This document shows, piece by piece, positions 36,492-46,400 of a DNA stretch of 64,000 nucleotides. Origin of the DNA: Actinomyces wuliandei (GTDB lineage Bacteria; Actinomycetota; Actinomycetes; Actinomycetales; Actinomycetaceae); the NCBI RefSeq assembly GCF_004010955.1, contig NZ_CP025227.1, positions 124,001 through 188,000 on the forward strand, read 5' to 3'. Below the pieces are notes generated by a model, which saw only the letters and a list, made by a program, of their open reading frames with translations, did not search any database and was not told the DNA's origin. How positions within the stretch are numbered: position 1 is the first letter of the stretch; each line of letters opens with the position of its first letter. The position numbers and the translations under genes were made by a program.

Positions 36492-38027
36492 ATGCGATGT
36501 TTTCCGGTTGGCTTCCCGGTCCGTCTCCTGGGGCTGCTGGGTGCTCTCGCCCTGGCGGGTGCCAGCCTGGGGGCCTGCTCCTCTGCTGAGGACCCGGGTG
36601 GCCTGGGGGCCGCAGGCGGCTGTGACGCCCTTGACCACCTGGGTACCTTTGATGACGCCGTCGTCACCGTGTCGTCTGCCCTGAGCGACAGCGAGGCGGA
36701 GCGTTTTGAGGTCTCCCTGACCGCCTTCGAGGAGTGCACGGGGATTGACGTCGTCCACACCGGCTCGGACTCCATGGAGACCGATCTGCTGGAGGGGGCC
36801 GGAGTTGGCTCTACTCCGTCGGCGGGCCAGGGGCTGCCGGACCTGGCGATCGTCCCCCAGCCCGGGCTGGTGGACGAGCTGGCTCGGGCGGGCGCGCTTG
36901 TGGCTCTGCCTGACCGGGTCAACGCGAACATCGAGATCGGCTGGAACCGTCAGTGGGCGCAGATGGGCACCTATGACGGTACTCCCTACGCGGCACCGCT
37001 CATGGCCTCGGTCAAGTCCTTCATCTGGTACTCGCCGGTGGCCTTTGAGGAGGGCGGCTACGAGGTGCCCCGGTCCTGGGCCGACCTGGAGGCCCTGACC
37101 GAGCAGGTGGTGGAGGACCACCCTGACGGGGCGGTCACCCCCTGGTGCCTGGGCCTGGCCGACGGTGAGTCAACTGGCTGGACCATGACGGACTGGCTGG
37201 AGGACGCGATGCTGGTTACCCAGGGGCCGGGCGCCTACGACGCCTGGGCCGGGCACCAGTCCGCGCTTGACGACGTCTCCGCTGTCAGGGCGCTCACGGC
37301 AGTGGACGACCTGGTCCTGGCCGACGGGCACGTGGACGGTGGCCGGGAGGCCGCTGCCGCCAGGAGCGTGGAGGAGGCGGGTGCTGCCCTGCTGGAGGGG
37401 CGCTGCCTCATGCTGCACGCCTCGTCCTCCTTTGAGACCATGCTGCCCGAGGGGACCGTGGTCACCGACACCGACGGGCACAGCCCGGTGGCCTACTCCA
37501 CGCAGCGTGACACGGAGGACGTCGGGGGCGCGGAGAGCCCCGGAGGCAGGGGGGCGCCCTCCCAGGTCCCCAGCCCGACTGCGAGGCCGACGGCGTCCTC
37601 GGCCTCCACGACGGTGCGTACCGGTGCTACCGTCTCCGCCTTCCTCACGCCCTCTGCCGACCGTAGTACCGCCCCGGTGCTCGTGGGCAGCGACTACCTG
37701 GTGGCCCTGGCGGAGGGAGAGGCCCAGGCAGCGCTCATGGACTACCTGACCTCGGCGCACTGGGCGCAGGAGAGGGCCTCCCTGGGGGGCGTGGCTACTG
37801 CGCACCAGGGTGTGGACGCCTCCCAGATCCCCAGCGACGTGGCCAGGCGTGCCACGACCCTGCTGCAGTCCCGGGAGACCACGGTCCGTATGGATGCCAG
37901 CGACTCCATGCCTGCCGTGGTGGGTGCCGAGGCGCTGTGGGCGGACCTGACCCGGTGGACCACGGGCGAGCTCAGTCCCAAGGAGGCCCTGTCCAGCGCG
38001 GAGAAGAGCTGGCCCCAGGAGGGCTAG
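36492..38027 (+). CDS. ABC transporter solute-binding lipoprotein (carbohydrate type)
   Basis: 511 aa from ATG 36492. Signal peptide with lipobox LGAC (about residues 26-29), then a family 1 extracellular binding fold: FEECTGIDVVHTGSD, LPDLAIVPQPGLVDELARAGALVALPD, YAAPLMASVKSFIWYSPVAFEEGGYEVPRSWADLEAL. These match sugar-binding proteins of ABC importers. A Ser/Thr/Pro-rich insert at about residues 345-385. No permease or ATPase gene lies nearby, so its transporter is elsewhere or it acts alone. It starts 5 bp after the HAD gene and 229 bp before an AGE epimerase. Confidence 0.8.
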   Translation: MRCFPVGFPVRLLGLLGALALAGASLGACSSAEDPGGLGAAGGCDALDHLGTFDDAVVTVSSALSDSEAERFEVSLTAFEECTGIDVVHTGSDSMETDLLEGAGVGSTPSAGQGLPDLAIVPQPGLVDELARAGALVALPDRVNANIEIGWNRQWAQMGTYDGTPYAAPLMASVKSFIWYSPVAFEEGGYEVPRSWADLEALTEQVVEDHPDGAVTPWCLGLADGESTGWTMTDWLEDAMLVTQGPGAYDAWAGHQSALDDVSAVRALTAVDDLVLADGHVDGGREAAAARSVEEAGAALLEGRCLMLHASSSFETMLPEGTVVTDTDGHSPVAYSTQRDTEDVGGAESPGGRGAPSQVPSPTARPTASSASTTVRTGATVSAFLTPSADRSTAPVLVGSDYLVALAEGEAQAALMDYLTSAHWAQERASLGGVATAHQGVDASQIPSDVARRATTLLQSRETTVRMDASDSMPAVVGAEALWADLTRWTTGELSPKEALSSAEKSWPQEG

Positions 38028-38256
38028 CGGAGCCTCCCCAGGGGCGGCTGGTGCGGGGCAGGTGCGGGGGGGCCTGCCTGCTGCACATCATGGAGCCCAC
38101 ACGGCGAGGGAGTGAGGGACAGGCGCGTCGGGGCCTGCCGCTGGCTGGCTGTGGCCTGGTAGCCTGTGGGCAGACGACGACGGCGCGTTCTGACCACCGC
38201 ACCACCTCTGCGCCGCCGTCGTCCTCAACACCACGGCACCAGGTCGGGGAGGACTG

Positions 38257-39603
38257 ATGGGACTGGGATGGTTCGGTGCTCCGGAGCACAACCGTTGGCT
38301 GGCTGAGGAGACACACGCGCTCCTGCGGTACGCGCGCGGTGCGGCTGTGCCAGCGGGATTCGGCTGGATGGGCCAGGACGGGGCGGTGGACACCTCCCAC
38401 CCGGTGGAGCTGTGGATCACCGGGCGCATGACTTTCGCGTTCTCCCTGGGTGCCCTCATGGGGATTCCCGGGTGCCGACGCTATGCCGACCACGGTGTGC
38501 GGGCGTTGCGGACGGTGCTGCGTGACCACGCCCACGGCGGCTGGCACTCTGCGGTCGGACACAAGCCAGACGCCCAGGGCCACGGTGTCCCGGTGGAGGC
38601 GCAGGCCCGCAAGGAGTGCTACCAGCACGCCTTTGTCCTGCTGGCGGCCGCCACGGCTACCGCCGCCGACCGGCCCGGCGCCCACGACCTCCTGCTGGAG
38701 GCCACGGCGGTCCAGGACCGCTACTGGTGGGACGAGCGCTACGGGCTGCCGGTGGAGTCCTACGCGGCGGACTTCACCGACCCGGAGGACTACCGGGGGA
38801 TCAACGCCGCCATGCACACGGTGGAGGCCTACCTGGCTACCGCTGACGTCACCGGCGACGTCAAGTGGCTGGAGCGGGCTGTCCAGGTCATCGACTTCGC
38901 CGTCAACGTCCAGGCGCGCGCCAATGACTGGCGGCTGCCGGAGCACTACAACTCCGCCTGGCGTCCTGTGCGGGACTACAACCGTGACCAGCCGGCTCAC
39001 CCCTTCCGCCCCTATGGGGTCACTCCCGGTCATGGGCTGGAGTGGGCGCGGCTGACCGTCCAGGCCCGGGGGGCGCTGGTGGCGCGCTCGCTGCCGGTGC
39101 CGGACTGGATGCTGGACGCTGCCGAGTCCCTCTTTGAGCGCGCCCGTGCTGACGCGTGGAGGGCGGACGGCGCTGCGGGCTTCGTCTACACCACCGACTT
39201 CAGCGGCAGCCCGGTGGTGCGCGAGCGCATGCACTGGGTGGTCTGTGAGGGTGTCAGTGCTGCGGCCTCCCTGCGGCGGGCGCTGCTGGACGACGGTCGC
39301 GGTGAGATCAACGTCGAGCTCTACGAGCACTGCTACCGCTCCTGGATCGACTACGCCGAGGAGTTCCTCATCACCGAGCCGGGCGTGTGGACCCACGAGC
39401 TGGACCAGGACAACCATCCCTCCACCCGGACCTGGGAGGGGCACCCGGACATCTACCACGCGCTGCAGATGACTCTTGTCCCCCGCCTGCCGGTCTGGCC
39501 GTGCGCGGGACAGGCCCTGGCGGAGGGACGGCTGGACAGGCCGGAGTCCGCAGTGCCGGTGCACGCCCAGCAGCCCCGGCGGCGCGGGTTCTTCGGGCGC
39601 TGA
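38257..39603 (+). CDS. AGE family epimerase/isomerase (YihS/mannose isomerase-like)
   Basis: 448 aa. The (alpha/alpha)6-barrel of N-acylglucosamine 2-epimerase relatives: WITGRMTFAFSLGAL, GHGVPVEAQARKECYQHAFVLLAAA, YRGINAAMHTVEAYLAT, PYGVTPGHGLEWARL, HWVVCEGVSAAASLRRAL and WEGHPDIYHALQMTL. The His/Arg set (RMTF, MH, GHGLEW, GHPD) is the catalytic set used for ketose-aldose isomerisation in the YihS/mannose isomerase branch. Cytosolic. Genes for a specific sugar pathway are not adjacent, so the substrate remains open. The C-terminal QQPRRRGFFGR tail is extra. Confidence 0.86.
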   Translation: MGLGWFGAPEHNRWLAEETHALLRYARGAAVPAGFGWMGQDGAVDTSHPVELWITGRMTFAFSLGALMGIPGCRRYADHGVRALRTVLRDHAHGGWHSAVGHKPDAQGHGVPVEAQARKECYQHAFVLLAAATATAADRPGAHDLLLEATAVQDRYWWDERYGLPVESYAADFTDPEDYRGINAAMHTVEAYLATADVTGDVKWLERAVQVIDFAVNVQARANDWRLPEHYNSAWRPVRDYNRDQPAHPFRPYGVTPGHGLEWARLTVQARGALVARSLPVPDWMLDAAESLFERARADAWRADGAAGFVYTTDFSGSPVVRERMHWVVCEGVSAAASLRRALLDDGRGEINVELYEHCYRSWIDYAEEFLITEPGVWTHELDQDNHPSTRTWEGHPDIYHALQMTLVPRLPVWPCAGQALAEGRLDRPESAVPVHAQQPRRRGFFGR

Positions 39604-39760
39604 GTCCCAGTGCCGATGGGGGCCGGATCGGTGGCCGGGAGCGCTGCTGGCTCCTGGTCCTTGTCGGTGACGAAGGCCGCCCAGCCCGGGCCGGGCCTGT
39701 AGGTGCCCTCGGCTGAGTGAGATGGTAGAGTGACGTCCGTTCCGCCTGGGGCGGGATGCC

Positions 39761-39846
39761 GGAGAGGTGACAGAGCGGCCGAATGTGGCGGTCTTGAAAA
39801 CCGCTGTGCGCCTGGCGCACCGGGGGTTCGAATCCCTCCCTCTCCG
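39761..39846 (+). tRNA. tRNA-Ser (UGA)
   Basis: Acceptor GGAGAGG pairs with CCTCTCC, discriminator G; anticodon loop CTTGAAA gives TGA; long variable arm typical of serine tRNA; T-arm GGGGGTTCGAATCCCTCC. 86 nt; the 3' CCA is not encoded. Confidence 0.93.
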
Positions 39847-39903
39847 CGGCGGTCCACTGGACAGCGGTGCTGTGCGTGGGCAGCCTGTCGCCTAACAGGT
39901 GAT

Positions 39904-39993
39904 GGAGATGTCGCATAGTGGCCTAGTGCGCCTCCCTGCTAAGGAGGTTGGGGTGGAAGCCCCTCGGGAGTTCGAATCTCCCCATCTCCGCCA
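39904..39993 (+). tRNA. tRNA-Ser (GCU)
   Basis: Acceptor GGAGATG pairs with CATCTCC, discriminator G and encoded CCA. Anticodon loop CTGCTAA gives GCT. Long variable arm (GTTGGGGTGGAAGCCCC area). It lies 57 bp after the other serine tRNA and is probably co-transcribed with it. Confidence 0.93.
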
Positions 39994-40004
39994 CGGTCTG
40001 TGGT

Positions 40005-40041
40005 GACCAGGCCCCGCCAGAACTCCTGGCGGGGCCTGGTC
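40005..40041 (+). terminator. Strong hairpin after the tRNA-Ser pair
   Basis: Two perfect 16-bp arms, GACCAGGCCCCGCCAG (40005-40020) and its complement (40026-40041), around a 5-nt loop, 11 bp after tRNA-Ser (GCU). No clear T-tract; a GC-rich intrinsic-like terminator or processing structure. Confidence 0.75.
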
Positions 40042-40215
40042 ATCCTGGGGGAGGCTGTCTGGGCGCGGTGGGGCCAGGTCCGCGCGGTGGCTGCTCGGTG
40101 GGGCAGGTATGTGGATCGGCCGAGGAGGCTCGGAGTTCTGTGCCAAGCCTCACGAGACCTGGATTTGTCCAGCGGCGGCGCCCCGAGTAACCTTCATTCC
40201 TGTCGGCAACGACGT

Positions 40216-40291
40216 GCGCCTGTAGCTCAACGGATAGAGCATCTGACTACGGATCAGAAGGTTGGGGGTTCGAATCCCTTCGGGCGCGCCA
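40216..40291 (+). tRNA. tRNA-Arg (ACG)
   Basis: Acceptor GCGCCTG pairs with CGGGCGC (one G-U), discriminator G and encoded CCA. D-arm GTAGCTCAACGGATAGAGC, anticodon loop CTACGGA giving ACG (inosine-modified in vivo), T-arm GGGGGTTCGAATCCC. 76 nt. Confidence 0.95.
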
Positions 40292-40637
40292 CACCTCGTC
40301 ATCGGCTGAAGAGTCGGAGGCGGGGTGTTTTCCATGTCTGCGGGTGCTGGCTTCCCGGTGGGTATTGGCTGGTGGGTACTAGCTGGCTGGTGCTGCGGGT
40401 ACTACCTGCGGGGTGCCCTTGTTGGCTATTCGGCCTCCTGCCCGTCTGGTGCCCTCGCTGGCTGTCGGTGTCTTGTCCGCCCGGTGCCCTGGCGGTGACT
40501 CGGCTCCGGCTCGGGGTGGTTGACGGAGGTCGGGGTACGTCGTGCGACTCCCCTGCACTCCGTTGGCGCACCCTGGAGTCGTAAACCGGTACCGGGGAGT
40601 TGGCTCGTGCCCGGCAGCGGGACCTGATCCATGTCTC

Positions 40638-40732
40638 GACTGTCTTGGTTGGCCCCAACGGCCTTGGTTGGCCCCGACTGTCTTGGTTGACCCCGACTGT
40701 CTTGGTTGACCCCGACTGTCTTGGTTGACCCC
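40638..40732. repeat. 19-bp tandem repeat, five units
   Basis: Unit GACTGTCTTGGTTGACCCC; units 3-5 are identical, unit 1 differs by one base and unit 2 by several (starts AACGGCC). No spacers, so it is not a CRISPR array. Likely a minisatellite formed by slippage. Confidence 0.9.
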
Positions 40733-41174
40733 GATCGAGCGTCCGGCCGGGGACGGGAGCCTGTGTTGTCTTTTTTGGTTGTGTCGGCTGGGACGGAGCC
40801 GGGCAAGGATGCATGGCGCGATTTGCGGGTGACTGGATTTTGTCGTGTTGTGGTGGCACGAGGTGAACTGGGCTCGCATGCGGAGGTCAAGGCAGGCTGG
40901 CGCGGTTCTCGTTCCGGCCGACATTCTCCACCTCAGCATGATCTGCGTGAGACCGCCTCGCACGCCTCACGCCGGGCTGACATAGCGCAGACAACTACTC
41001 CTCCCGTGCTCCTGTCCTCCCCTAATCCTGGCTCGCCCTGCCGGTGGGGCACACCACCCCGGCGTCGCTGGTAGGGCGGAGGCGGTGGGGCCGCCCGTTC
41101 CTACTGGTGAGGCCTGGCTGATTTCCTTTCGGCCGGTGCTGATCGAACAAGCCCTCGCCTGCACCGCAGGTTTC

Positions 41175-41314
41175 CTGGGTGGGCGAGGTGGGGGTCGGCT
41201 TTCTGGGCGGGTTGCGTGGGGGCCGGCTTTCTGGGCGGGTTGCGTGGGAGCTGGATCCCTGGGCGGGTTGCGTGGGAGCTGGATCCCTGGGCGGGCGAGG
41301 TGGGAGTTAACTCT
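41175..41314. repeat. 28-bp tandem repeat, five units
   Basis: Units of 28 bp begin CTGGGCGGGTTGCGTGGG. Units 3 and 4 are identical (ending AGCTGGATCC); units 1, 2 and 5 are diverged variants (1 and 5 carry GGCGAGGTGGG). No spacers. It lies between the tRNA-Arg and the secreted hydrolase terminator. Confidence 0.88.
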
Positions 41315-41344
41315 CCGGCTGGATTGTGTGTGAGTGGATGCACG

Positions 41345-41393
41345 TGGCCCGGCTCAGGGGACCGTACGCTGCGGCACCCCCTGAGCCGGGCCA
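41345..41393. terminator. Terminator hairpin downstream of the secreted hydrolase gene
   Basis: Arms TGGCCCGGCTCAGGGG (41345-41360) and its perfect complement (41378-41393), 16 bp each, 17-nt loop, 25 bp past the hydrolase stop on the minus strand. On the plus strand it is followed by GTACTTT. Probably works in both directions. Confidence 0.78.
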
Positions 41394-41417
41394 GTACTTT
41401 CTCAGGCCACTACCGCC

Positions 41418-43214
41418 TCAGGCGGCCTGGTCCTCAGCCTCCGGCAAGGGGTCAGCCGGGCAGATCTCGCCCTCCTCGGGCAGCGTCCCCTCCGTCAGGA
41501 AGGTGCTGATCGCTTGGGTGGAGCACGTGTTGCTACCGGCCGAGCCGTGCAGCGCCTCGTTGACGGACAGCAGGTGCCCAGAGTCGAGCTGGTCCGCCAG
41601 GGCCACCGACCACGGGTAGGGGGTCTGGGCGTCGTCGTAGACGCCGACCACTAGGATCGGGTCCGATCCCGAGGCGCTGACCGGGGCGGGGTCCCGGGCG
41701 TCCTCCGCGTGCCCCCAGCCGTGGCAGAAGGCGTCGATGTAGGCAAGGTCCTCACTGTAGGAGAAGGGGAAGGACTCCTTGAGGTCAGCGGCGTGGGCCT
41801 CCCACGCGGCCTCGTCACCGGTGTCGGGGTAGTCGGAGCAGAACACCGCGTTGAAAGCAGCCTCGGAGTTCTTGTCGCTGATCAATTCCTCGGCGGTCTT
41901 CGGCGCCTGCTCCAGCGGGTCGCTACCCTGGTTCTTCATGATCCAGGTCTCCCTGTACATGCTGAGCAGCAGGGTACCGTCGTGCCCGTTGACCGCCTGG
42001 CCCAGGGCCTTCGTCAGAGAGGGCCAGAGCACCTGCCTCTGCTGGCTGAGGTACTGGATGAGGGAGAGGGTGACAGCCCTGTTGAGCGTTATGTCCACCT
42101 CGTCAACCGGGAGCGGGTCAGCGTCCAGGTTGGTGAGGAAGGTGTCGAGCTGGGCCAAGGCCTCCTCCTTGGGGCCGGTCAGCGGGCACGCCTCCTCCGC
42201 CAGGCAGGACTCCACGTAGGTGTTGAGCGCGTACTCGTCGTGTGCGATGTTGTCTGAGCGGATCTGGGCGCGGCCGATGGAGGGGTCCATGGCGGAGTCG
42301 AGGACTACGCGGCCCACCGTGTCCGGGAAGCGCTCGGCGTAGATGGCGCCCAGGTAGGTGCCGTAGGAGAAGCCTAGGAAGTTGAGCTTCTGGTCACCCA
42401 CCACGCCGCGCATGACATCCATGTCCTGGACCACCGTGGTGGCGTCCATGTGGTCCAGCAGCTCGGGAACCTGCGAGTACTGCTCGCACGCTGCTGCGTC
42501 AGCCTGACCATAGGCGACGTAGTCCGCGGCCGAGCTGGCCTGCTCAGACGCGGCAGTGGCGTCCTCTGGGGCAGTCTGCGGGGTGGTCTCTGGAGTGTCC
42601 GTGGACGTGTCGATCCTGGCGCCCGCCTGCTGGTCGAGCTCGGCCTCCAGCTCCTCCTGGCTCCAGCAGGTCAGGGGCGTGGAGCTGCCGACCCCCCTGG
42701 GGTCGAAGCCGATGACGTCGTAGGTGGCCAGGGTCTCCGGGGTGAAGAACGTGGAGGCTGCGGGGACGAGGTCAACGCCGCTGCCGCCGGGGCCGCCGGG
42801 GTTGAGGAACAGGGAGCCGCCCTCAGCGTCGCCGTCGGAGGCGGGCAGCCTCTTGAGGGCCAGGGTGATGGTCTGCCCGTCGGGCTGGTCGTAGTCCAGC
42901 GGCACCGTGAGGGTGGCGCACTCGTACCCCTCGCTGCCGTCCTCGCAGCCGCCCCAGGCCAGGTCCTGGTTGTAGAAGGGTTGCAGGTCGGGGTTCTCGG
43001 CGCCGGGGGTGGTGGAGGGCGCTGACTCGGAGCCGGAGTCCGAGCCTGAGGCGGACTGCGACGGCGACGCGTCTGAGCTGGTCGTGCCCGGGTCGGTGCT
43101 GCTGCCCGCAGCTGATGCGGGAGACTGCGGGAGGAGCGCGGCCAGAGGCAGCGCCAGACCCAGGGCCAGGGCACTCGCGGCCAGGCGTGACAGTCGGGAG
43201 TGTCTGTGTCTCAT
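41418..43214 (-). CDS. Secreted alpha/beta hydrolase (tripeptidyl aminopeptidase-like, TAP domain)
   Basis: 598 aa from ATG 43214. Sec signal peptide (RHRHSRLSRLAASALALGLALPLAALL..ASA, cleavage near residue 35) and a Ser/Thr-rich linker to ~70. Alpha/beta hydrolase fold: SLFLNPGGPGGSGVD (oxyanion area), VIGFDPRGVGSSTPL, nucleophile Ser in LGFSYGTYLG, and a C-terminal TAP-like domain with Asp in VGVYDDAQTPY and His in NEALHGSAGS. Cys pairs (GGCEDGSEGYEC, ESCLAEEACPL, NTCSTQ) suggest disulfides outside the cell. Family members release tripeptides or cleave esters. It lies beside the ESX locus but has its own Sec signal. Confidence 0.87.
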   Translation of the reverse strand: MRHRHSRLSRLAASALALGLALPLAALLPQSPASAAGSSTDPGTTSSDASPSQSASGSDSGSESAPSTTPGAENPDLQPFYNQDLAWGGCEDGSEGYECATLTVPLDYDQPDGQTITLALKRLPASDGDAEGGSLFLNPGGPGGSGVDLVPAASTFFTPETLATYDVIGFDPRGVGSSTPLTCWSQEELEAELDQQAGARIDTSTDTPETTPQTAPEDATAASEQASSAADYVAYGQADAAACEQYSQVPELLDHMDATTVVQDMDVMRGVVGDQKLNFLGFSYGTYLGAIYAERFPDTVGRVVLDSAMDPSIGRAQIRSDNIAHDEYALNTYVESCLAEEACPLTGPKEEALAQLDTFLTNLDADPLPVDEVDITLNRAVTLSLIQYLSQQRQVLWPSLTKALGQAVNGHDGTLLLSMYRETWIMKNQGSDPLEQAPKTAEELISDKNSEAAFNAVFCSDYPDTGDEAAWEAHAADLKESFPFSYSEDLAYIDAFCHGWGHAEDARDPAPVSASGSDPILVVGVYDDAQTPYPWSVALADQLDSGHLLSVNEALHGSAGSNTCSTQAISTFLTEGTLPEEGEICPADPLPEAEDQAA

Positions 43215-43345
43215 GGCGTCATCGTCGCGTTACCGCAACGAGACTTCCTCCTCCTTTCGGAGGAGATCACGATACGGTCGCGTCCTCCCTCGGGGGGATT
43301 GGAAGGCTGCCGGTCCTGGCGACCTACCGGCGCCAGTCGCATCTT

Positions 43346-43357
43346 CCCCCCGGGGGG
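43346..43357. other. CCCCCCGGGGGG palindrome between hydrolase and eccC
   Basis: A perfect 12-bp GC palindrome, with further G-run/C-run pairs at about 43287-43297 and 43396-43410, fills the 214-bp gap between the eccC stop (43429) and the hydrolase start (43214). It may act in termination of eccC, but no canonical terminator is present. Confidence 0.35.
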
Positions 43358-43428
43358 CTAGAGACAGAGCGCACCTGGCCAGCGTCCGTAGGAAGTCCCC
43401 TCCGGGGGTGGCATGGAGCCTGACCCGG

Positions 43429-46400
43429 TCAGCGGCCGTACAGGCTCGGTGGCGCCCACGCGAGCTGGAGCACCCGTACGCCTTCGTCGCGGGTGATGAG
43501 GCGTGCCCGCCCGGGGGGCCCGGGCACAGGCTTCTGCCGACCCAGCAGCGGCCCCTCCTCCGGGTTGCCCGGGAGCATGATCCCGGGCGTGGACAGGTCG
43601 GTGAGTGTCTGCATGACCGGCTCGAACATGCCACGGGTGGCTCCACCGATACGCCGGGTCAGCACCAGGTGCAGGCCGATGTCCTGGGCCTGGGCCAGCA
43701 GGGGCTGGAGAACGAGCAGCGGGTTGGCCTGGCCAGTGACCACCAGGTCGTAGTCATCCACCAGCAGGTAGATCTCCGGCCCCTCCCACCACGAGCGGGT
43801 GCGCAGCTGCTCGGGAGTCACCTGCGGCCCGGGCAGCCGTCGCTGAAGGTAGTCGTGCAGGCTACGGAACTCCTCCGCCGCAGCGTCACGGGTCGTGAGG
43901 TAGACCAGCATGTGCTCTTCCGAGACCTCACCCAGCAGGGAGCGCCGCAGGTCAAGGACAATCAGCCGCGCCTGGTCGGGCCGGTAGCACCGGCTCAGCT
44001 CAGCCGCCAGGGCGCGCAGGAAGGAGGACTTTCCGGTCTTGGCGTCGCCGAGCACGATAAGACTGGGGTCCTTGCGCATATCAAGTTCCACCGGTGCCAG
44101 GCGGGCCTCGTCAAGGCCGATCACAGGCCCAGAGCGGGCGGGTACCCGCTCCCGCAGCGTGGCCAGCTCCACACGGGTAGGTAGGAGGCGGAGCTTAGGT
44201 CCGGGTGCGCCCTTCCACGCGCTGGCCACCGCGCGGCAGGCCCGCTCCACGCCCTGGGCCAGGGTGGCCGGGTCATGGTCGCCGTCGATGCGCGGCAGGG
44301 CCACGAGCATGTGGTGGCCCTGGGCGTCAAGGCCACGCCCCGGCCTGCCTCGGGGCACGGCCCGGGCCACCTTGCGGCCGTGCTCGGAGTCAGCAGCGTC
44401 ACCCATGCGCAGCTCGATCCTGGTGCCGATCAGGTCACGGATCTGGGGGCGCACGTCCATCCACCGCACCGAGGACAGGACAAAGTGGACGCCCAGCGCC
44501 AGCGCCCGCGAGGCCAGGCTCATCATCTGCGCAGCGACATCCTCGAAGTCCGCGCGCAGGGTGCCCCAGCCGTCCACGACCAGGAAGACGTCCCCGTACC
44601 CGTCGTCGAGGTTCCCGGCGGCACGCTGGTGGCGGTAGGTCTGGATGGAGTCCACCCGGTTCGCCCGGAAGTAGCGCTCCCGGTCGTCAAGCAGGGAGGA
44701 GATCTCAGCCATGATCCGGTTCACCACGTCAGGGTCGTCGCGGGTGGCCATGCCTGCCAGGTGCGGCAGGTCCTGCATGGTGGCAAAGGTCCCACCACCC
44801 ATGTCGATGACGTAGAGCTGGACCTCCGCTGGGGTGCGGGTGAGGGCCAGGCCCATCAGGAGCGAGCGCAGGGTGGTGGACTTGCCGGTCAGCGGTGCGC
44901 CGACCACCGCCACGTGCCCGCCCGCCCCTGACAGGTCCACGGTGAGGTGCTCCCGGCGCTGCTCCAGGGGGATGTCGGTGACCCCCAGGGGCAGCACCAG
45001 GTCGCCGCGTGACCTCCAGGAGGGGGAGACCAGCCCTAGCGTGGCGTCAGCCACCAGGTCGCCGGTCAGAGAGTCGAGCGTCTCGCTGACGTCCAGGGGC
45101 GGCAGCCAGATCTGGTGGGCAGGGGTGCCGTGCCCCACCATCCGGCTCACGGCGATGTCCAGCATGGACATGTCCGCGTAAGGGTCGTCCTCGTGGAGGT
45201 CATCGTAGGAGTCGTTGCTGTCTGCGGCGGCCGGGTCTGGGACCGGCGCGGGTGACATGACGGGCGGTGTGGCCGACGGAGGCGGCGGGGGCGGTGGCGG
45301 GGGAGGAGAGGTTGCTGCTCCAGGGCTAGCAGGCACCGTGCCGGCAGCCGCCGCCTCGACAGCCCTGACAGTCTCAACGGCCGTGAAGGGGAGCACCTCG
45401 ACCGGGCCGGTGGGACGAGGGGCCACCGAGATCTCCTCGCCCCGGTGTGACTGCGGGGAGGAGCGCGCAGGCGGCCTGCCTGCCACGTAGGCGGCCCGGA
45501 AACGGGTCATAGTCTGGTTGTCGCTCTTGAGGAAACCCGATCCAGGCAGGGAGGGCAGCTCGTAGGCGTCGGTGACCCCTAGGACCACACGGGACTCCAT
45601 GGCGGAGAAGGTGCGCAGGCCGATCCGGTAGGACAGGTGGGAGTCCAGCCCGTGCAGCCGACCCTCGTCCAGGCGCTGGGAGGACATGAGCAGGTGGACT
45701 TGCAGGGAGCGGCCCAGGCGGCCGATAGCCACGAAGGAGTCGATGAGCTCGGACCTGGCGGACAGCAGCTCGGAGAACTCGTCGAGGATGACCAGCAGGG
45801 CGGGTAGGACCGGGCCGTCGTGGCGTCCCGCGCGGCGGGCCTCCTCGTAGTCGGAGACGTTAGCGTAGTTCCCGGTGTCGCGCAGGATCTCCTGGCGTCT
45901 CACCATCTCTCCACGCAGGGCCTCCTCCATGCGGTCAACCAGGTCTAGCTCGCTCTCCAGGTTGGAGATCATGGCGGACACGTGGGGGAGCTCGGACATG
46001 CCGGCGAAGGTGGCTCCGCCCTTGAAGTCAACCAGGACAAAGTTGAGCTGCTCGGGTGAGTGGGTCAGTGAGAGTGCCAGGACCAGCGTGCGCAGGACCT
46101 CCGACTTGCCCGAGCCAGTCGCCCCGACCAGCAGCCCGTGGGGACCCATCCCACCCTCGGCCGACTCCTTGATGTCCAGGCTCACCGGCTCTCCCTCGGG
46201 AGTCACCCCGAAGGGGATGTTGAGGCGCTGGTCACCGGTGCGTCGTGCCCACCGCTGCTGCGGGTCAAAGTCGCGCACGTCACCGAGCCCGAGCAGCTCC
46301 ATGAGGTCGGCCGAGCGGGCAGGGTCGGAGGTGCCCACGGGGGCGGCGACCACCTCCTCCCCAGCCGTGCTGAACCGGGCGGCCAGACGGCGGGCCACCA

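Larger units (their letters stand above)
40292..41417. other. 1.1-kb non-coding region with two tandem arrays, downstream of tRNA-Arg
   Basis: No gene can be supported: the open frames here are short, Gly/Arg/Thr-rich and lack ribosome sites. The region contains the two repeat arrays and the terminator annotated separately. The stretch 40300-40630 is made of diverged GGTG/CTGG-type short repeats. It is a plausible zone of past insertion next to a tRNA, but no attachment repeat of the tRNA 3' end was seen. Confidence 0.55.

Noticed and set aside
36492..38027. Full ABC sugar importer next to the solute-binding lipoprotein
   Set aside because: No permease or ATPase gene lies on either side; neighbours are a HAD phosphatase and an AGE epimerase.
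37972..39564. Open frame opposite the AGE epimerase (530 codons)
   Set aside because: Antisense shadow of a well-supported gene; no motifs or usable start.
40706..41074. 122-codon frame in the gene-free region
   Set aside because: Its start lies inside the 19-bp repeat array, no ribosome site, no recognisable sequence.
40638..41314. Tandem repeats considered as a CRISPR array
   Set aside because: The units are directly adjacent without unique spacers, no cas genes are in the window, and the units are not partially palindromic.
39761..41417. Prophage or integrative element attached to the tRNA genes
   Set aside because: No integrase, phage or plasmid gene and no repeated tRNA 3' end within the window.
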